From: Taklimakanibacter sp050251035
Lineage (GTDB): Bacteria; Pseudomonadota; Alphaproteobacteria; Rhizobiales; Aestuariivirgaceae
Assembly: GCA_050251035.1 (NCBI GenBank)
Contig: JBFWNN010000026.1
Location: forward strand, 8,269 to 72,268
Direction of reading: 5' to 3'
DNA length: 64,000 bases
Shown: positions 8,801 through 17,723 of the stretch, piece by piece
Layout of the letters: every line of letters starts with the position of its first letter
How positions within the stretch are numbered: position 1 is the first letter of the stretch
Program-made: the position numbers and the translations under genes
Notes under the pieces: model-generated
Told to the model about the DNA's origin: nothing
Seen by the model: only the letters and a program-made list of their open reading frames with translations
Database searches by the model: none

Positions 8801-9991
8801 TCAATGTTGCGTCGGCTTGCGGTCGCGCAGGACGATCTCACCGTCCTTCCACTGGATGACGAACATGTCGGGATGGGCCTGGTTGTTCTGATCGAACTTC
8901 ACAGGCCCCAGACCGGAAATGGTGAGATCGGTCTTCTCCAGCGCGTCACGGATCGCACCGCGCTCGTCGGAGCCGGCCCGCTTGATGGCGTCTGCCAGAA
9001 CCTCCACGGCATAATAGGCCATCGCGGCATTGAGCTCGGGCGGATAGCCGAAGCGCTTCGTATAATCGGCCGCGAATTTCTGTGCGTCCGGATTGGCGAC
9101 CCAGCGATTGGCCTCGAGCGCCCCGTTCCAGATGTCCTTGTTCTTCACTATCGACTGGAATTGCGGCGTGACGACGGTCCCGCGGCCATAGACCTTGGGC
9201 GCGAATCCGAGCTCGGCCGTCTGCAGGGCGAGCGGTGCCGCGTTGGGCGCGTCGAGAATGACGATCAGCCCCTCGGGATTAAGGGCCTGGATCTTGGTGA
9301 TCAGCGGACGGTAGTCCACCGTTCCCGTGGTGGTGAAGTCGGTGCTGAGGATCTCGATGCCTTGCGGCGAGAGCTGCTCGCCGAAGGCCTTGGCGGCGCC
9401 GCGGCCATAGTCGTCGTTCTGCGCGATGATCGCAACGGTCTTGACCTCCTTGGCGATCGCGCCGCTCAGCTCGCGGATCATGATGCTGTCGTCGATATTG
9501 AGCCGGAACTGCCATTTGTTGCCGCCGGCGCCTGATTGCGCCGCGATGCGCGGGTTGGTGGCGAGATATTCGAGCTGGACGACATTGGAGCGCTGGATGA
9601 TCGGCATGGTGGCGAGCGTCACCGAACTGCAGCTCGTGCCGATCAGCGCCGCCACCTTATCACCATTGATGAGGCTCGCGGCCGCGTTCATGCCTTGTGC
9701 CGGATCGCAGGCATTGTCGGCGAAGGTCAGGCTCAGCTGACGGCCGAGAATGCCGCCGCCGGCATTGATCTCCTCGACCCTGAGTTCGGCACCTTCCTTG
9801 GTCTGCTGGCCGATCAACGCGACCTGGCCGCTCAGAACCGTAGACACGCCGATCTTGATCGGCTCGGCGGCTGCGACCGGCGGCGCGAGAAGCGTGGCGC
9901 CGGCCGACAGCGCCCCGCACAGCAGCAGTGCTACGGAAGCCAATGAGGCACGGGGTATCTTACGTCTTGTCTGGCTCGAGACCTGGCACAT
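8801..9991 (-). CDS. Liv-type ABC transporter periplasmic binding protein
   Basis: 396-residue periplasmic receptor (Peripla_BP_6 fold). Residues 1 to about 42 form a Sec signal peptide ending PPVAAA before EPIKIGVSTVLSGQVALIGQQTKEGAELRVEEINAGGG, the hallmark N-terminal lobe of LivK/amide-binding proteins. Later motifs include GTSCSSVTLATMPI and AIIAQNDDYGRGAAKAF. The ligand cannot be read from the sequence. Relatives bind branched-chain amino acids, amides, urea or aromatic acids, and the neighbouring PLP lyase and deacylase favour an amino-acid-like ligand. It precedes livHMGF in the same unit. Confidence 0.9.
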   Translation of the reverse strand: MCQVSSQTRRKIPRASLASVALLLCGALSAGATLLAPPVAAAEPIKIGVSTVLSGQVALIGQQTKEGAELRVEEINAGGGILGRQLSLTFADNACDPAQGMNAAASLINGDKVAALIGTSCSSVTLATMPIIQRSNVVQLEYLATNPRIAAQSGAGGNKWQFRLNIDDSIMIRELSGAIAKEVKTVAIIAQNDDYGRGAAKAFGEQLSPQGIEILSTDFTTTGTVDYRPLITKIQALNPEGLIVILDAPNAAPLALQTAELGFAPKVYGRGTVVTPQFQSIVKNKDIWNGALEANRWVANPDAQKFAADYTKRFGYPPELNAAMAYYAVEVLADAIKRAGSDERGAIRDALEKTDLTISGLGPVKFDQNNQAHPDMFVIQWKDGEIVLRDRKPTQH

Positions 9992-10017
9992 GTTTTCACT
10001 CCCTGGTTATGATCTGG

Positions 10018-11061
10018 TCATGATGCTGTTCTGGCGAGTTCCTTGTGGTAGGCGAAAATGGCCGGCAGCCCGCCGGTGTGCACGAAGACGACACGCTCGC
10101 CCTTGCGTACGATGCCGCGCCGCACATGATCGATCAGTCCCGCCATGCCTTTCCCGGAATAGACCGGGTCGAGGAACATGCCTTCCAGCGATGCGGCCAT
10201 CCTGATCGCCTCGAGGCCGTCCGGAGTCACGATTCCGTAGCCCGGCCCGGCGTAAGATTCGTTGCGAATGTCATCGTTCGACAAGGAAACCGGCAGGCCG
10301 AGCAGCTCGCCCACCTGTCGGCCGAGATCGATCATGCGCGGAACGAGCGAGTTGCTTGCGGCCGTGTAGCTGATCCCGGTCACCTTGGGTTGCGCGCCAA
10401 GCATCTTGAGCCCCAGCGCCAGCCCGACCTGCGTGGCGCCGGCGGAGGTGAGATAGAGATGATCGACGGCGAGCGCCTGGGTCGCCATCTGCTCGACGAT
10501 CTCGATCGCACCGTCGACATAGGCCGCGGCCCCCAGCACATGGAATGACGTCGGCAGGACGTAGCAACTTTCGCCCCTGCGTTCATATTCGCGGGCCACG
10601 CGGTGCATCTGACCCTCGAGGGCGGTGCGCGCATCGATAGCGGAATCGATCGTCGCTCCGTCGATGAACCGCACGTCCACATCCATGAGCCGGTTGAGCA
10701 GGACATTGCCCTGCGCCTCGTCACGGAAACGGTGCAGGACCATCACCGGATGGAGACCGGCGCGGCGCGCGGCCGCGGCGCATTGCACCGCGTGATTGGA
10801 CTGGGCCGCGCCGCCGCCGGCTATGAACACGGTGGCCTGGCGCTGGAGCGCGTCACCGATGAAGAAGTCAAGCTCGCGCGTCTTGTTGCCGCCGAAGGCA
10901 AGACCGCTCATGTCCTCGCGTTTCACGAACAGATCGATGCCGAGCTCCTTCGACATACGCGGCATGTGGTCGAGCGGCGTAGGCAGGCGGGCGATGCGGT
11001 AACGCGGCAGCGCGTCGATCTTCGCACGCAGCTCGGTGATGGTGAATGTTGAGGATGACAA
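10018..11061 (-). CDS. PLP-dependent D-cysteine desulfhydrase / ACC deaminase family enzyme
   Basis: 347-residue fold-type II PLP enzyme. The cofactor lysine is Lys60 in FGGNKTREL. The substrate-carboxylate loop is GGGAAQSNHAVQCAA (about 82-96), and VHTGGLPAIFAY near the C-terminus binds the phosphate/ring. Close family members are D-cysteine desulfhydrase and 1-aminocyclopropane-1-carboxylate deaminase; both release ammonia and a 2-oxo acid. The loop here reads SNHAVQ, where both characterised types have a Thr/Arg-containing version, so neither activity should be assumed. It lies 27 bases after the deacylase gene and 26 before the Liv receptor gene. A role as amino acid lyase or racemase is inferred. 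Confidence 0.8.
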   Translation of the reverse strand: MSSSTFTITELRAKIDALPRYRIARLPTPLDHMPRMSKELGIDLFVKREDMSGLAFGGNKTRELDFFIGDALQRQATVFIAGGGAAQSNHAVQCAAAARRAGLHPVMVLHRFRDEAQGNVLLNRLMDVDVRFIDGATIDSAIDARTALEGQMHRVAREYERRGESCYVLPTSFHVLGAAAYVDGAIEIVEQMATQALAVDHLYLTSAGATQVGLALGLKMLGAQPKVTGISYTAASNSLVPRMIDLGRQVGELLGLPVSLSNDDIRNESYAGPGYGIVTPDGLEAIRMAASLEGMFLDPVYSGKGMAGLIDHVRRGIVRKGERVVFVHTGGLPAIFAYHKELARTAS

Positions 11062-11088
11062 GACTTCTGCTCCGATTGCGTCTTCCGC

Positions 11089-12117
11089 TCAAGCCGTCGT
11101 GCCCGCTTGTGTGGGTATTTCCGTGCCGAGCTGCACGATGCAGTCGCCGCGTCTGGTTCGCCCGGGATGGCGCAGGCAGAGAACCGTGCCATCGGTGCGG
11201 GCGTGAACAGTCGCGGGCGGGCGCAGCGGGTCGTCTACGTAATGAATGAGACCGACAAGGGCGCCGGCGCGCACCGCTTCGCCGAGGCCACAGCACGGCT
11301 CGAACAAGCCGGGATGCGGCGCGTAGATATTGTGATTGCGCCCCGCGATGTCGAAATAGCGCGTCGCTTGCGGCGGAGTGATCGCGAAGGGCGCCGTCGG
11401 CGCGAGGACGCCGAGATGCTTCAGCACGCGCAGGGTTCCGTCATAGGCGAGCGCCACGCCCGCGCGATTGACCGAGCCGCCGCCGCCGAATTCGCTGCCG
11501 AGATAGACGAGACCGTGGCGTTCGGCGCAGCCCTTGGCCATGCGCGGCTCGTCGAAGAACGACCAGACCACGCCGACGGGACCACCGAATGCGGCGAGCG
11601 CGCGCAGGTTCGTTTCCGTCAGCGCCGCGTCGCGAAAGCGGTGAATGGAGGCGAAAGGCATATAGTCGAGTGACCAACCGCCGGAATGCCAGTCGAGCCA
11701 GACATCGCAGCGCGGCAGCAGGACGGAATCGACATAGTGGGCAAGCTGTTCCGTCGGACGTCCGTTCGGATCACCCGGAAAGCAGCGGTTCATGTTGAGA
11801 TCGTCAAGCGGCGAGACGCGTGTGCCCGCCATCGCAGCCGGAAGGTTGACGGCTGGTATGAGTATAACGGTGCCCCGCAGGTGATCGGGCGCGAGCTCGC
11901 GCATCAGGCGGCAAATGACGATCTGAGCCTCGTATTCATCACCATGGATGCCGCCCATGATGAGGACGGTCGGGCCTTTACCATTGCGGATGACGGCGAT
12001 CGGGATGGCGATGGTGCCATAGGCCGAATCGTTGACGGAGTGCGGCAAATGCAGATAGCCGCTGTGTTTTCCCTCAGCGTCGAAATCCAGTTCGGTCCAG
12101 ATCCGCGACCCGCTCAT
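11089..12117 (-). CDS. succinylglutamate desuccinylase/aspartoacylase family deacylase
   Basis: 342-residue zinc carboxypeptidase-fold enzyme. Zinc ligands are His58 and Glu61 in GGIHGDEYEAQ and His143 in LDWHSGGW. A C-terminal barrel-sandwich domain (about 250-340) resembles that of N-acetyl-diaminobutyrate deacetylase-type (DoeB-like) members, which are longer than human aspartoacylase. It would release an amino acid from its N-acyl form. It is the first gene of the unit running to 3052, with a 127-base leader shared with the end of the GMC gene. The pairing with a PLP lyase suggests deacylation followed by deamination. Confidence 0.83.
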   Translation of the reverse strand: MSGSRIWTELDFDAEGKHSGYLHLPHSVNDSAYGTIAIPIAVIRNGKGPTVLIMGGIHGDEYEAQIVICRLMRELAPDHLRGTVILIPAVNLPAAMAGTRVSPLDDLNMNRCFPGDPNGRPTEQLAHYVDSVLLPRCDVWLDWHSGGWSLDYMPFASIHRFRDAALTETNLRALAAFGGPVGVVWSFFDEPRMAKGCAERHGLVYLGSEFGGGGSVNRAGVALAYDGTLRVLKHLGVLAPTAPFAITPPQATRYFDIAGRNHNIYAPHPGLFEPCCGLGEAVRAGALVGLIHYVDDPLRPPATVHARTDGTVLCLRHPGRTRRGDCIVQLGTEIPTQAGTTA

Positions 12118-12131
12118 GCCATTCCCTATTC

Positions 12132-12142
12132 TTGTTAGACAT
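12132..12142. promoter_or_regulatory. candidate FadR-type GntR operator
   Basis: TTGTTAGACAT matches the FadR-subfamily pattern T-N-G-T-N3-A-C-N-A at all but one position. It lies 15 bases upstream of the deacylase start. A TTGACA -35-like hexamer sits further upstream on the minus strand within 12160-12180. The FadR-type regulator gene at 3783-4481 belongs to the same unit, so auto-control is plausible. The motif is short and could be chance. Confidence 0.35.
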
Positions 12143-12244
12143 CATGCTGCCTGACAGCTGACTGCCTGTCAAGACAGATCGGCGGCCCGCGCGTGCTCCA
12201 TGTCTCGCCAATCAGCGGGCTGGAGTGATTTACCTGTTCCTTAT

Positions 12245-13936
12245 TTACGCCGCGCGGCTTTCGCCGGTCTCTCGTTCGCGGCCGGAGGAAGGGGCCGCCT
12301 CCTCGCCATCCTGTCTGCGCGGCGAAGCGGCACCGGCGATCATGTCGGCCGCCTTTTCCGCAATCATGATCGTGGGGGCATTGGTGTTGGCGCCGACCAG
12401 CCTCGGCATGATCGAGGCATCGACCACCCGCAGACCCTGAAGGCCGTGGACGCGCAGCGACGAATCCACCACCGCCATATCGTCATTTCCCATCTTGCAG
12501 GTGCCGACCGGGTGATAGTGCGACGAAATGAATTTTCCCATGAAGGCGTCGATATCGGAGTCCGATGTGCAGGCGGGTCCGGGATCGACCTCTTCGCCGC
12601 GAAACGCATCGAAAGCCTTCTGAGCATGGAGCGTGCGGGCCAGGCGGAACGCATAGCGGTTCAGCGCCTGATCCGCCTTCGTCGAGAGATAGTTGTGTAC
12701 GACCCTGGGCGCCTCTTGCGGATCTGCCGAGTTGAGCGCCACGGCACCGCGGCTCTCCGGCCGCAAGTCGCACCAATGAATGTTGTAGCCGTGATAGCGG
12801 GGCCAGTGATCCGTCGAACCATTGGGATTCATCGCCGTAGGCACGAGGTAATACTGAATGTCGGGCCGCTCCAGGGCCTCGTCACTCTTCAGAAACGCCA
12901 TGGCATTCATCGGAAAGACCGACAGGGGGCCGCGGCCCATCAGCGCATATTGCGCCGCCGCCCAGGCAAGCTTCAGCGGATTGCGCATGTTGTAGTAGGT
13001 GATCGGCTTGAGACAGCGATGCTGGACATAGGAGCCCACATGGTCCTGGAGGTTCTTCCCGACGCCGGGCAACGGATGACGGCAATCGACATTGTGCCGC
13101 GCAAGTTCTGCCGGGTCTCCGACGCCCGACAGCATCAGAAGCTGCGGCGACTGGTAGGCGCCTGCCGACAGCATGACCTCGCGGTCCGCCGTCACCGTCA
13201 GCCGCTGACCGCGATAGATCACTTCAACGCCCATGGCGCGCTTGCCGGAGAAAATGAGACGCTGCGCGCGCGCTCCCGTCCATAGAGTGAGGTTCTTGCG
13301 TTTCAGTGCCGGCCACACATAGGCGCGCGCCGCGGAACATCGCATGGGAAAACGATGGGTGTGGGTATACTGGGTATAGACGAACCCTTCCGGGTCCGCG
13401 CCATTGTAGTCGGGATTGTACGGATAGCCCGCCTGCCTGCCCGCTTCGATGAACGCGTCGAACAGACCATTGTTGTAGCGGCCGAAAGCGGTTCGCAGCG
13501 GCCCCGCCGTCCCGCGCAACGAACCCGCCGGGCCGTTCCATTGCTCCGCCTTGCGAAAATAGGGCAGGACGCTCTCCCAATCCCAGCCGTCATTGCCGAG
13601 CTGCCGCCATTCGTCATAATCGCGATGATGCCCGCGGCAATAGACCTGGCCATTGATGGACGAACTGCCGCCCAGCACCTTGCCGCGCGGCAAGGGCACG
13701 CGGTAGCCCGCCAGCCGCGGCTCGGGCTCGGATTTGAATTGCCAGTCGACACTGCTGCCGACCATGAAGATTTCGCCGGTCGGCATGTGGATCATCGGAT
13801 GCCAGTCGCGCGGGCCCGCTTCCAGCAGCAGCACACGGTTCTCCGGCGCCTCGCTCAGCCGCGCCGCCAATACGCAACCGGCGGAACCGCCGCCGACGAT
13901 GATGAAGTCGAATTGCGAGTCCGTTCTGGAAGACAT
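12245..13936 (-). CDS. GMC-family FAD alcohol dehydrogenase/oxidase (choline dehydrogenase-like)
   Basis: 563-residue flavoprotein. The FAD-binding motif GGGSAG (15-20) in DFIIVGGGSAGCVLAARLSE is followed by the GMC signature PRGKVLGGSSSINGQVYCRGH and by the catalytic-His segment SSHYHPVGTCKMGNDDMAVVD. The length equals BetA/alkanol dehydrogenases (about 530-560). It oxidises a primary alcohol or polyol to an aldehyde. It starts 38 bases after the nitrate/taurine-type ATPase gene and so probably shares that operon. The substrate is unknown; choline is not implied because no betaine aldehyde dehydrogenase or BetI is nearby. Confidence 0.88.
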   Translation of the reverse strand: MSSRTDSQFDFIIVGGGSAGCVLAARLSEAPENRVLLLEAGPRDWHPMIHMPTGEIFMVGSSVDWQFKSEPEPRLAGYRVPLPRGKVLGGSSSINGQVYCRGHHRDYDEWRQLGNDGWDWESVLPYFRKAEQWNGPAGSLRGTAGPLRTAFGRYNNGLFDAFIEAGRQAGYPYNPDYNGADPEGFVYTQYTHTHRFPMRCSAARAYVWPALKRKNLTLWTGARAQRLIFSGKRAMGVEVIYRGQRLTVTADREVMLSAGAYQSPQLLMLSGVGDPAELARHNVDCRHPLPGVGKNLQDHVGSYVQHRCLKPITYYNMRNPLKLAWAAAQYALMGRGPLSVFPMNAMAFLKSDEALERPDIQYYLVPTAMNPNGSTDHWPRYHGYNIHWCDLRPESRGAVALNSADPQEAPRVVHNYLSTKADQALNRYAFRLARTLHAQKAFDAFRGEEVDPGPACTSDSDIDAFMGKFISSHYHPVGTCKMGNDDMAVVDSSLRVHGLQGLRVVDASIMPRLVGANTNAPTIMIAEKAADMIAGAASPRRQDGEEAAPSSGRERETGESRAA

Positions 13937-13974
13937 GGTCCACCTGAATTGCGAAGTTGAATCTACAATGAACG

Positions 13975-14760
13975 TCAGGCTGCGGCGGAGAGCGCCTTGT
14001 GGACCTCGGCGTGCAGGCTGTGTTGGATGCGGCGCTTGAGCTCGACGAAAGCGGGCTCCGTCGACAGCTCGTAGCCGCGCGGATGCACGAAATCGACAGG
14101 GATCGTGTCGATGATCCGGCCGGGCCTTGCCGACATCACATAGACTTTCTCACCCAGAAAGAGCGCTTCGTCGATATCGTGGGTCACGAACAGGATGGTC
14201 TTATGCTCCTTCTCCCAGATGCCGAGCAGCAATTGCTGCATGACGGAACGGGTCTGGCTGTCGAGCGCGCCGAACGGCTCGTCCATGAGGATGACCTTAG
14301 GATCGTTGGCCAATGACCGGGCAATGGCCACCCGCTGTTTCATTCCGCCCGAGAGTTGATTGGGATAGGCATTCTCGAAGCTCGAAAGCCCGACAGCGTT
14401 CACATAGTAGCGGGCCCGTTCGGTCGTTTCGGCGGCCGGCCGTCCTTGCAAAGACAGGCCGAACTCCACATTCTTCAACACGGTGAGCCAGGGAAAGAGC
14501 GAATAGTTCTGGAACACCATGCCGCGCTCCTTGGCCGGCCCGCCGATCGGCTTGCCGTCGAGGCGGCATATGCCGCCGCTCGGCTCCTTCAGGCCGGCGA
14601 TGATGTCAAGCAGGCTCGACTTGCCGCAGCCCGAGGGCCCGACGATCACGGCAAACTGCTTGTCGGGGATCGTCATCGACAGATTGTTGAGGGCGATGAT
14701 ATCGCCGCCGGCCCCCGCCTTGAACCGGAGATCGAGAGATTCAATCGTGACAGTTCCCAT
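13975..14760 (-). CDS. nitrate/sulfonate/taurine-type ABC transporter ATPase
   Basis: 261-residue ATPase of the SsuB/TauB/NrtD class. Walker A is GPSGCGKSS at 41-49, the signature is LSGGMKQRVAIARSL, Walker B is VILMDEPFGALD and the H-loop is ILFVTHDIDEALFLG. The ATG at 14758-14760 is chosen because the conserved domain begins immediately; the open frame upstream is a shadow of the permease gene. It lies 11 bases after the permease gene. Confidence 0.9.
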   Translation of the reverse strand: MGTVTIESLDLRFKAGAGGDIIALNNLSMTIPDKQFAVIVGPSGCGKSSLLDIIAGLKEPSGGICRLDGKPIGGPAKERGMVFQNYSLFPWLTVLKNVEFGLSLQGRPAAETTERARYYVNAVGLSSFENAYPNQLSGGMKQRVAIARSLANDPKVILMDEPFGALDSQTRSVMQQLLLGIWEKEHKTILFVTHDIDEALFLGEKVYVMSARPGRIIDTIPVDFVHPRGYELSTEPAFVELKRRIQHSLHAEVHKALSAAA

Positions 14761-14771
14761 TGGACGTTCCC

Positions 14772-15581
14772 TTACCGTTGCCGCGCCCAGGGCAGCGCCG
14801 CGAGCTTGACCCACTTGAAGATCTGGTCGGCGACGAGGCCGAGGAAGCCGATCACCAGGATGGCGACGAAGATCAGGTCGGCGTGGAGGCCACGCATCGC
14901 CTGCATGCTCATGTAGCCGAGCCCCGCGCTCGAGGCGACGAGCTCGGCGACGACGAGATAGGTCCAGGCCCAGCCCATGGTCACCCTGAGCGTATCGATG
15001 ACGCCCGGCAGCGTGGCGGGGAGCAGAACCCGCATGACCACCTGCCTCCGGCTGGCGCCGAGAGTGTAGGCGGCATTGAACAGCTCGTTGGGAACCCGCG
15101 CCGAAACGTCCGCGAACATCACGATCTGCTGAAAGAAGGTGCCGAGGAAGATGATGGCGATCTTCTCTTCGATGCCGATGCCGATCCACAGGATGAGCAG
15201 CGGGATCATCGACGTCACCGGCAAGTAGCGGGTGAAGTTGACGACCGGCTCGAGGGCCGCCTGCACGATGCGGAAACTTCCCATCATGATGCCGAGCGGA
15301 ATGGCAATCAAAGACGACAGCAGGAATCCGAGGTTGATGACGACGAGGCTGGCCCAGGCATTGCGCAGGAGCGAGCCATCCAGCAGGACCTTCCAGAAGG
15401 CTGCGACGACGCTGTGCGGCGCCGGCAGAAATGTCGTATCCGCCAGCCCGCCATAAGTGAGGACACCCCAACCCAGGAGGATGATCGCGGCCACCAGACT
15501 GCCGGCCCCGAGGCTGACCGCCGGTGAAATCGCCCGGCGCGGCGTCAATACGCGGTCTATCGTGCCCAACATCGCGGTCAT
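14772..15581 (-). CDS. nitrate/sulfonate/taurine-type ABC transporter permease
   Basis: 269-residue inner-membrane permease of the SsuC/TauC type with about six membrane helices. The EAA loop is FNAAYTLGASRRQVVMRVLLPATLPGVIDTLRVTMGWAW, the classic contact with the ATPase. The ATG at 15581 is preferred because AGGA lies just upstream; it overlaps the end of the receptor gene by a few bases. It is the second gene of the importer operon. Confidence 0.9.
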   Translation of the reverse strand: MTAMLGTIDRVLTPRRAISPAVSLGAGSLVAAIILLGWGVLTYGGLADTTFLPAPHSVVAAFWKVLLDGSLLRNAWASLVVINLGFLLSSLIAIPLGIMMGSFRIVQAALEPVVNFTRYLPVTSMIPLLILWIGIGIEEKIAIIFLGTFFQQIVMFADVSARVPNELFNAAYTLGASRRQVVMRVLLPATLPGVIDTLRVTMGWAWTYLVVAELVASSAGLGYMSMQAMRGLHADLIFVAILVIGFLGLVADQIFKWVKLAALPWARQR

Positions 15582-15585
15582 GATC

Positions 15586-16557
15586 CTAGCCACCGATGAA
15601 GCTGTAATCGATTATGTCCTCGGGCTTGACGTCGACCTGGACGCGGCCGAAGCCTCTCCAGATGTCGAGAGCGGCGCCCAGCGTCTTGCTGATCTGGCCG
15701 GGGGCCTCGGCCGTTCCGAACAGTTCCTGATTCTTGCCCTTGTCGAGATATTCGATGCCGGAGAGCGTCTCGGCGAAGACCTTGGGATCCTGGAGCCAGC
15801 CGCCCACGCCCTTGGCCATGAGAGCGTTGGCGTCCTCCGGGTTGGACTTGATGTAATCGAGCGCCCTGTACCAGGCACGCACGAAACCCTTCACGTCCTC
15901 CGCCTTGTCCTTGAGCGTGGCGTCCGTCGCCGCCACCACGTCGGTGATGAGCCCGGGCTTGTCGGCGCTGGTCAGCAGCATGTGGCCGTGCTCGGCCTTG
16001 GCGCCCTGGCTCAAAGCAGGCTCCCAAGTGACCGCCGCATCGACCTGCCCGGCGCTGAAGGCGACGCCTGCGTCGGTCGCCGCCATGTTGACCGGCTCGA
16101 TATCGTCCTGGCTCAATCCCGCATCCTTGAGAAGCGCGTTGAGGAAGAACTGCGAGACCGAGCCTTGCTCGAAAGCGACCTTCTTTCCCTTGAGGCCTTC
16201 TATGCCCGTGATGTCCTTGTTGGCGACGATGCCGTCGCCGCCCTTGGAATTGTCGACGGCCAGCACATAATGGAGTCCGATGCCCGGCTTCATGTAGATC
16301 GGAAATTCGTCCGCCGTGGAGGCGACGAGATCGAGCTGTCCGGCCATCAGCGCGCCCATCTTGATAGGCGTGTCTTCCATGATCACGAGCTCGACATCCA
16401 CGCCTTCTTCCTTGAAGAAGCCCTTGTCGCGGGCGATGTAGAACGGCCCGTAGCCGACCCAGGTGGAGTGGCCGATCTTGAGCGAGCCCGCATCGGCAAG
16501 ACTGGCGAGCGCCAGGGATGAGGCAAAGACCGTAACCCCGATCAGTTTCTTGAGCAT
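15586..16557 (-). CDS. NMT1/TauA-like ABC transporter periplasmic binding protein
   Basis: 323-residue receptor of the NMT1/TauA family. A Sec signal peptide of about 22 residues (LKKLIGVTVFASSLALASLADA) is followed by GSLKIGHSTWVGYGPFYIARDKGFF and PIKMGALMAGQLDLVASTADE, both typical of aliphatic sulfonate, taurine, nitrate or thiamine-precursor receptors. The ATG at 16557 has GAGGAGAGG upstream. It is the first gene of the operon 16557 to 12245 and diverges from a LysR gene, its likely regulator. Pairing with a GMC dehydrogenase suggests import of an alcohol-bearing solute. Confidence 0.88.
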   Translation of the reverse strand: MLKKLIGVTVFASSLALASLADAGSLKIGHSTWVGYGPFYIARDKGFFKEEGVDVELVIMEDTPIKMGALMAGQLDLVASTADEFPIYMKPGIGLHYVLAVDNSKGGDGIVANKDITGIEGLKGKKVAFEQGSVSQFFLNALLKDAGLSQDDIEPVNMAATDAGVAFSAGQVDAAVTWEPALSQGAKAEHGHMLLTSADKPGLITDVVAATDATLKDKAEDVKGFVRAWYRALDYIKSNPEDANALMAKGVGGWLQDPKVFAETLSGIEYLDKGKNQELFGTAEAPGQISKTLGAALDIWRGFGRVQVDVKPEDIIDYSFIGG

Positions 16558-16636
16558 GTTCCTCTCCTCGTTCACCGCTTCTCCGGCGGTGAGCATGCAT
16601 AATCATATTCGATAGACTGAAAAATCACTTTGCTTC
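16558..16636. promoter_or_regulatory. divergent promoter region, importer operon / LysR
   Basis: 79-base AT-rich gap between divergent starts. It includes CACCGC-N7-GCGGTG (16576-16594) and an AT-rich stretch before the LysR start. This is the usual place for a LysR-type operator, but no clear T-N11-A box stands out. Confidence 0.5.
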
Positions 16637-17602
16637 ATGCTTTACTATGATAAATTTCATCGTATGGCCGCCCGCAAAGCTCCGCTTGTCAGCTTTTCCC
16701 CGACAGACCTGCGGCTGCTCAGGATTTTTCAGGCCGTGGCCCGGCACGAGGGCTTCGCGGCCGCCCAGGACGAGCTCGGCCTGACGCCCGGAACCATCAG
16801 CAATCACATCGTCCATCTCGAGACCCGCTTCGGGGTCCGGCTGTGCGAGCGGGGGCGAAAGGGGTTTTCCCTGACGCCGGAAGGCGTGCGCATTCACGAG
16901 GCGGCCGAGAACCTGCTGCGGTCCATTGAAAACTTCGCCGGAATCGTGGGATCGGTTCGCGGCGAGCTGACGGGAACCGTTCATCTGGGCACGGTCGATG
17001 CCATGCACACCAATTCCGCCGCCCGCCTCGATCAGGCCATCGCGCGCTTCAGCGGACTGGCGCCAAAGGTGATCCTGCATGTCGAGATCAGCTCGCCTCA
17101 GGACCTGCTGCAGCGCTTGCTGGACGGCCGCTACTCCGTGATCCTCACGCCGATCGCGGAAGGCCACCCATCGGTCATCGCAAAGCCGCTGTTCAACGAA
17201 GAGCAGCGGCTCTATTGCGGACGCGATCATCCGCTCTATTCCCAGACCGGCCCGCTCAGCGTCGCGGCCGTCAAGCGTCATCCCTATGTGGCGCGATCCT
17301 ACATGAAAGGCACGAGCACCGTGCAGCAGGAGGCGTTCGATCACCGCGCGATGACATCGCATATGGAGGCCCTGGCGATCCTGATAAATTCAGGCCGGTT
17401 CCTCGGCTATCTCCCGGTGCATTTCGCTCAGCCCTTCGTCGATCGCTGCGAAATGAAGAGCTTGCTCGATGTGGAGTTGGCCTACTTCGATACGTTCTAC
17501 CTCGCCAACCGCAAGGCCGAGCACAGCCGCGCCACCGTCCTGCTGTCGCAATGCCTCACCGAGGTCCTCTCAGATCCCGCTCTGCCTCAACCGCGCGGAT
17601 GA
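16637..17602 (+). CDS. LysR-family transcriptional regulator
   Basis: 321-residue LysR protein. The winged helix-turn-helix occupies about 20-80 (DLRLLRIFQAVARHEGFAAAQDELGLTPGTISNHIVHLETRFGVRLCERG), followed by a two-lobed effector domain. A nearer start at 16664 (MAARKAP) is equally possible, as neither has a strong ribosome site. The effector domain carries LYCGRDHPLY and MEALAILINSGRFLGYLPVHFA, which recur closely in the LysR protein at 29949-30857, so the two are members of one subfamily. It diverges from the NMT1-type importer operon and probably controls it. Confidence 0.9.
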   Translation: MLYYDKFHRMAARKAPLVSFSPTDLRLLRIFQAVARHEGFAAAQDELGLTPGTISNHIVHLETRFGVRLCERGRKGFSLTPEGVRIHEAAENLLRSIENFAGIVGSVRGELTGTVHLGTVDAMHTNSAARLDQAIARFSGLAPKVILHVEISSPQDLLQRLLDGRYSVILTPIAEGHPSVIAKPLFNEEQRLYCGRDHPLYSQTGPLSVAAVKRHPYVARSYMKGTSTVQQEAFDHRAMTSHMEALAILINSGRFLGYLPVHFAQPFVDRCEMKSLLDVELAYFDTFYLANRKAEHSRATVLLSQCLTEVLSDPALPQPRG

Positions 17603-17723
17603 GCCTCAAGATCGGTCATTCCTGTTCATTTGAAGGGGCCGATCCATGCGAGGTTGGCCCGATCCTTCTCCCTAATAAGGACATAAATCTCCCCCTATCA
17701 GGATGCCCCCGAAGGAGACGAGC

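Noticed and set aside
7901..9535. Long plus-strand open frame opposite livH and the Liv receptor gene
   Set aside because: Composition is rich in Arg, His, Asp and Glu with no motif, as expected of a shadow of membrane-protein and receptor genes.
11089..12117. Ectoine degradation (DoeB) assignment
   Set aside because: The deacylase is DoeB-like in size, but doeA, eutB and eutC partners are missing and the PLP enzyme belongs to another family.
12245..13936. BetA choline dehydrogenase assignment
   Set aside because: GMC-family motifs fit, but no betaine aldehyde dehydrogenase or BetI is nearby and the family is broad, so only the family is claimed.
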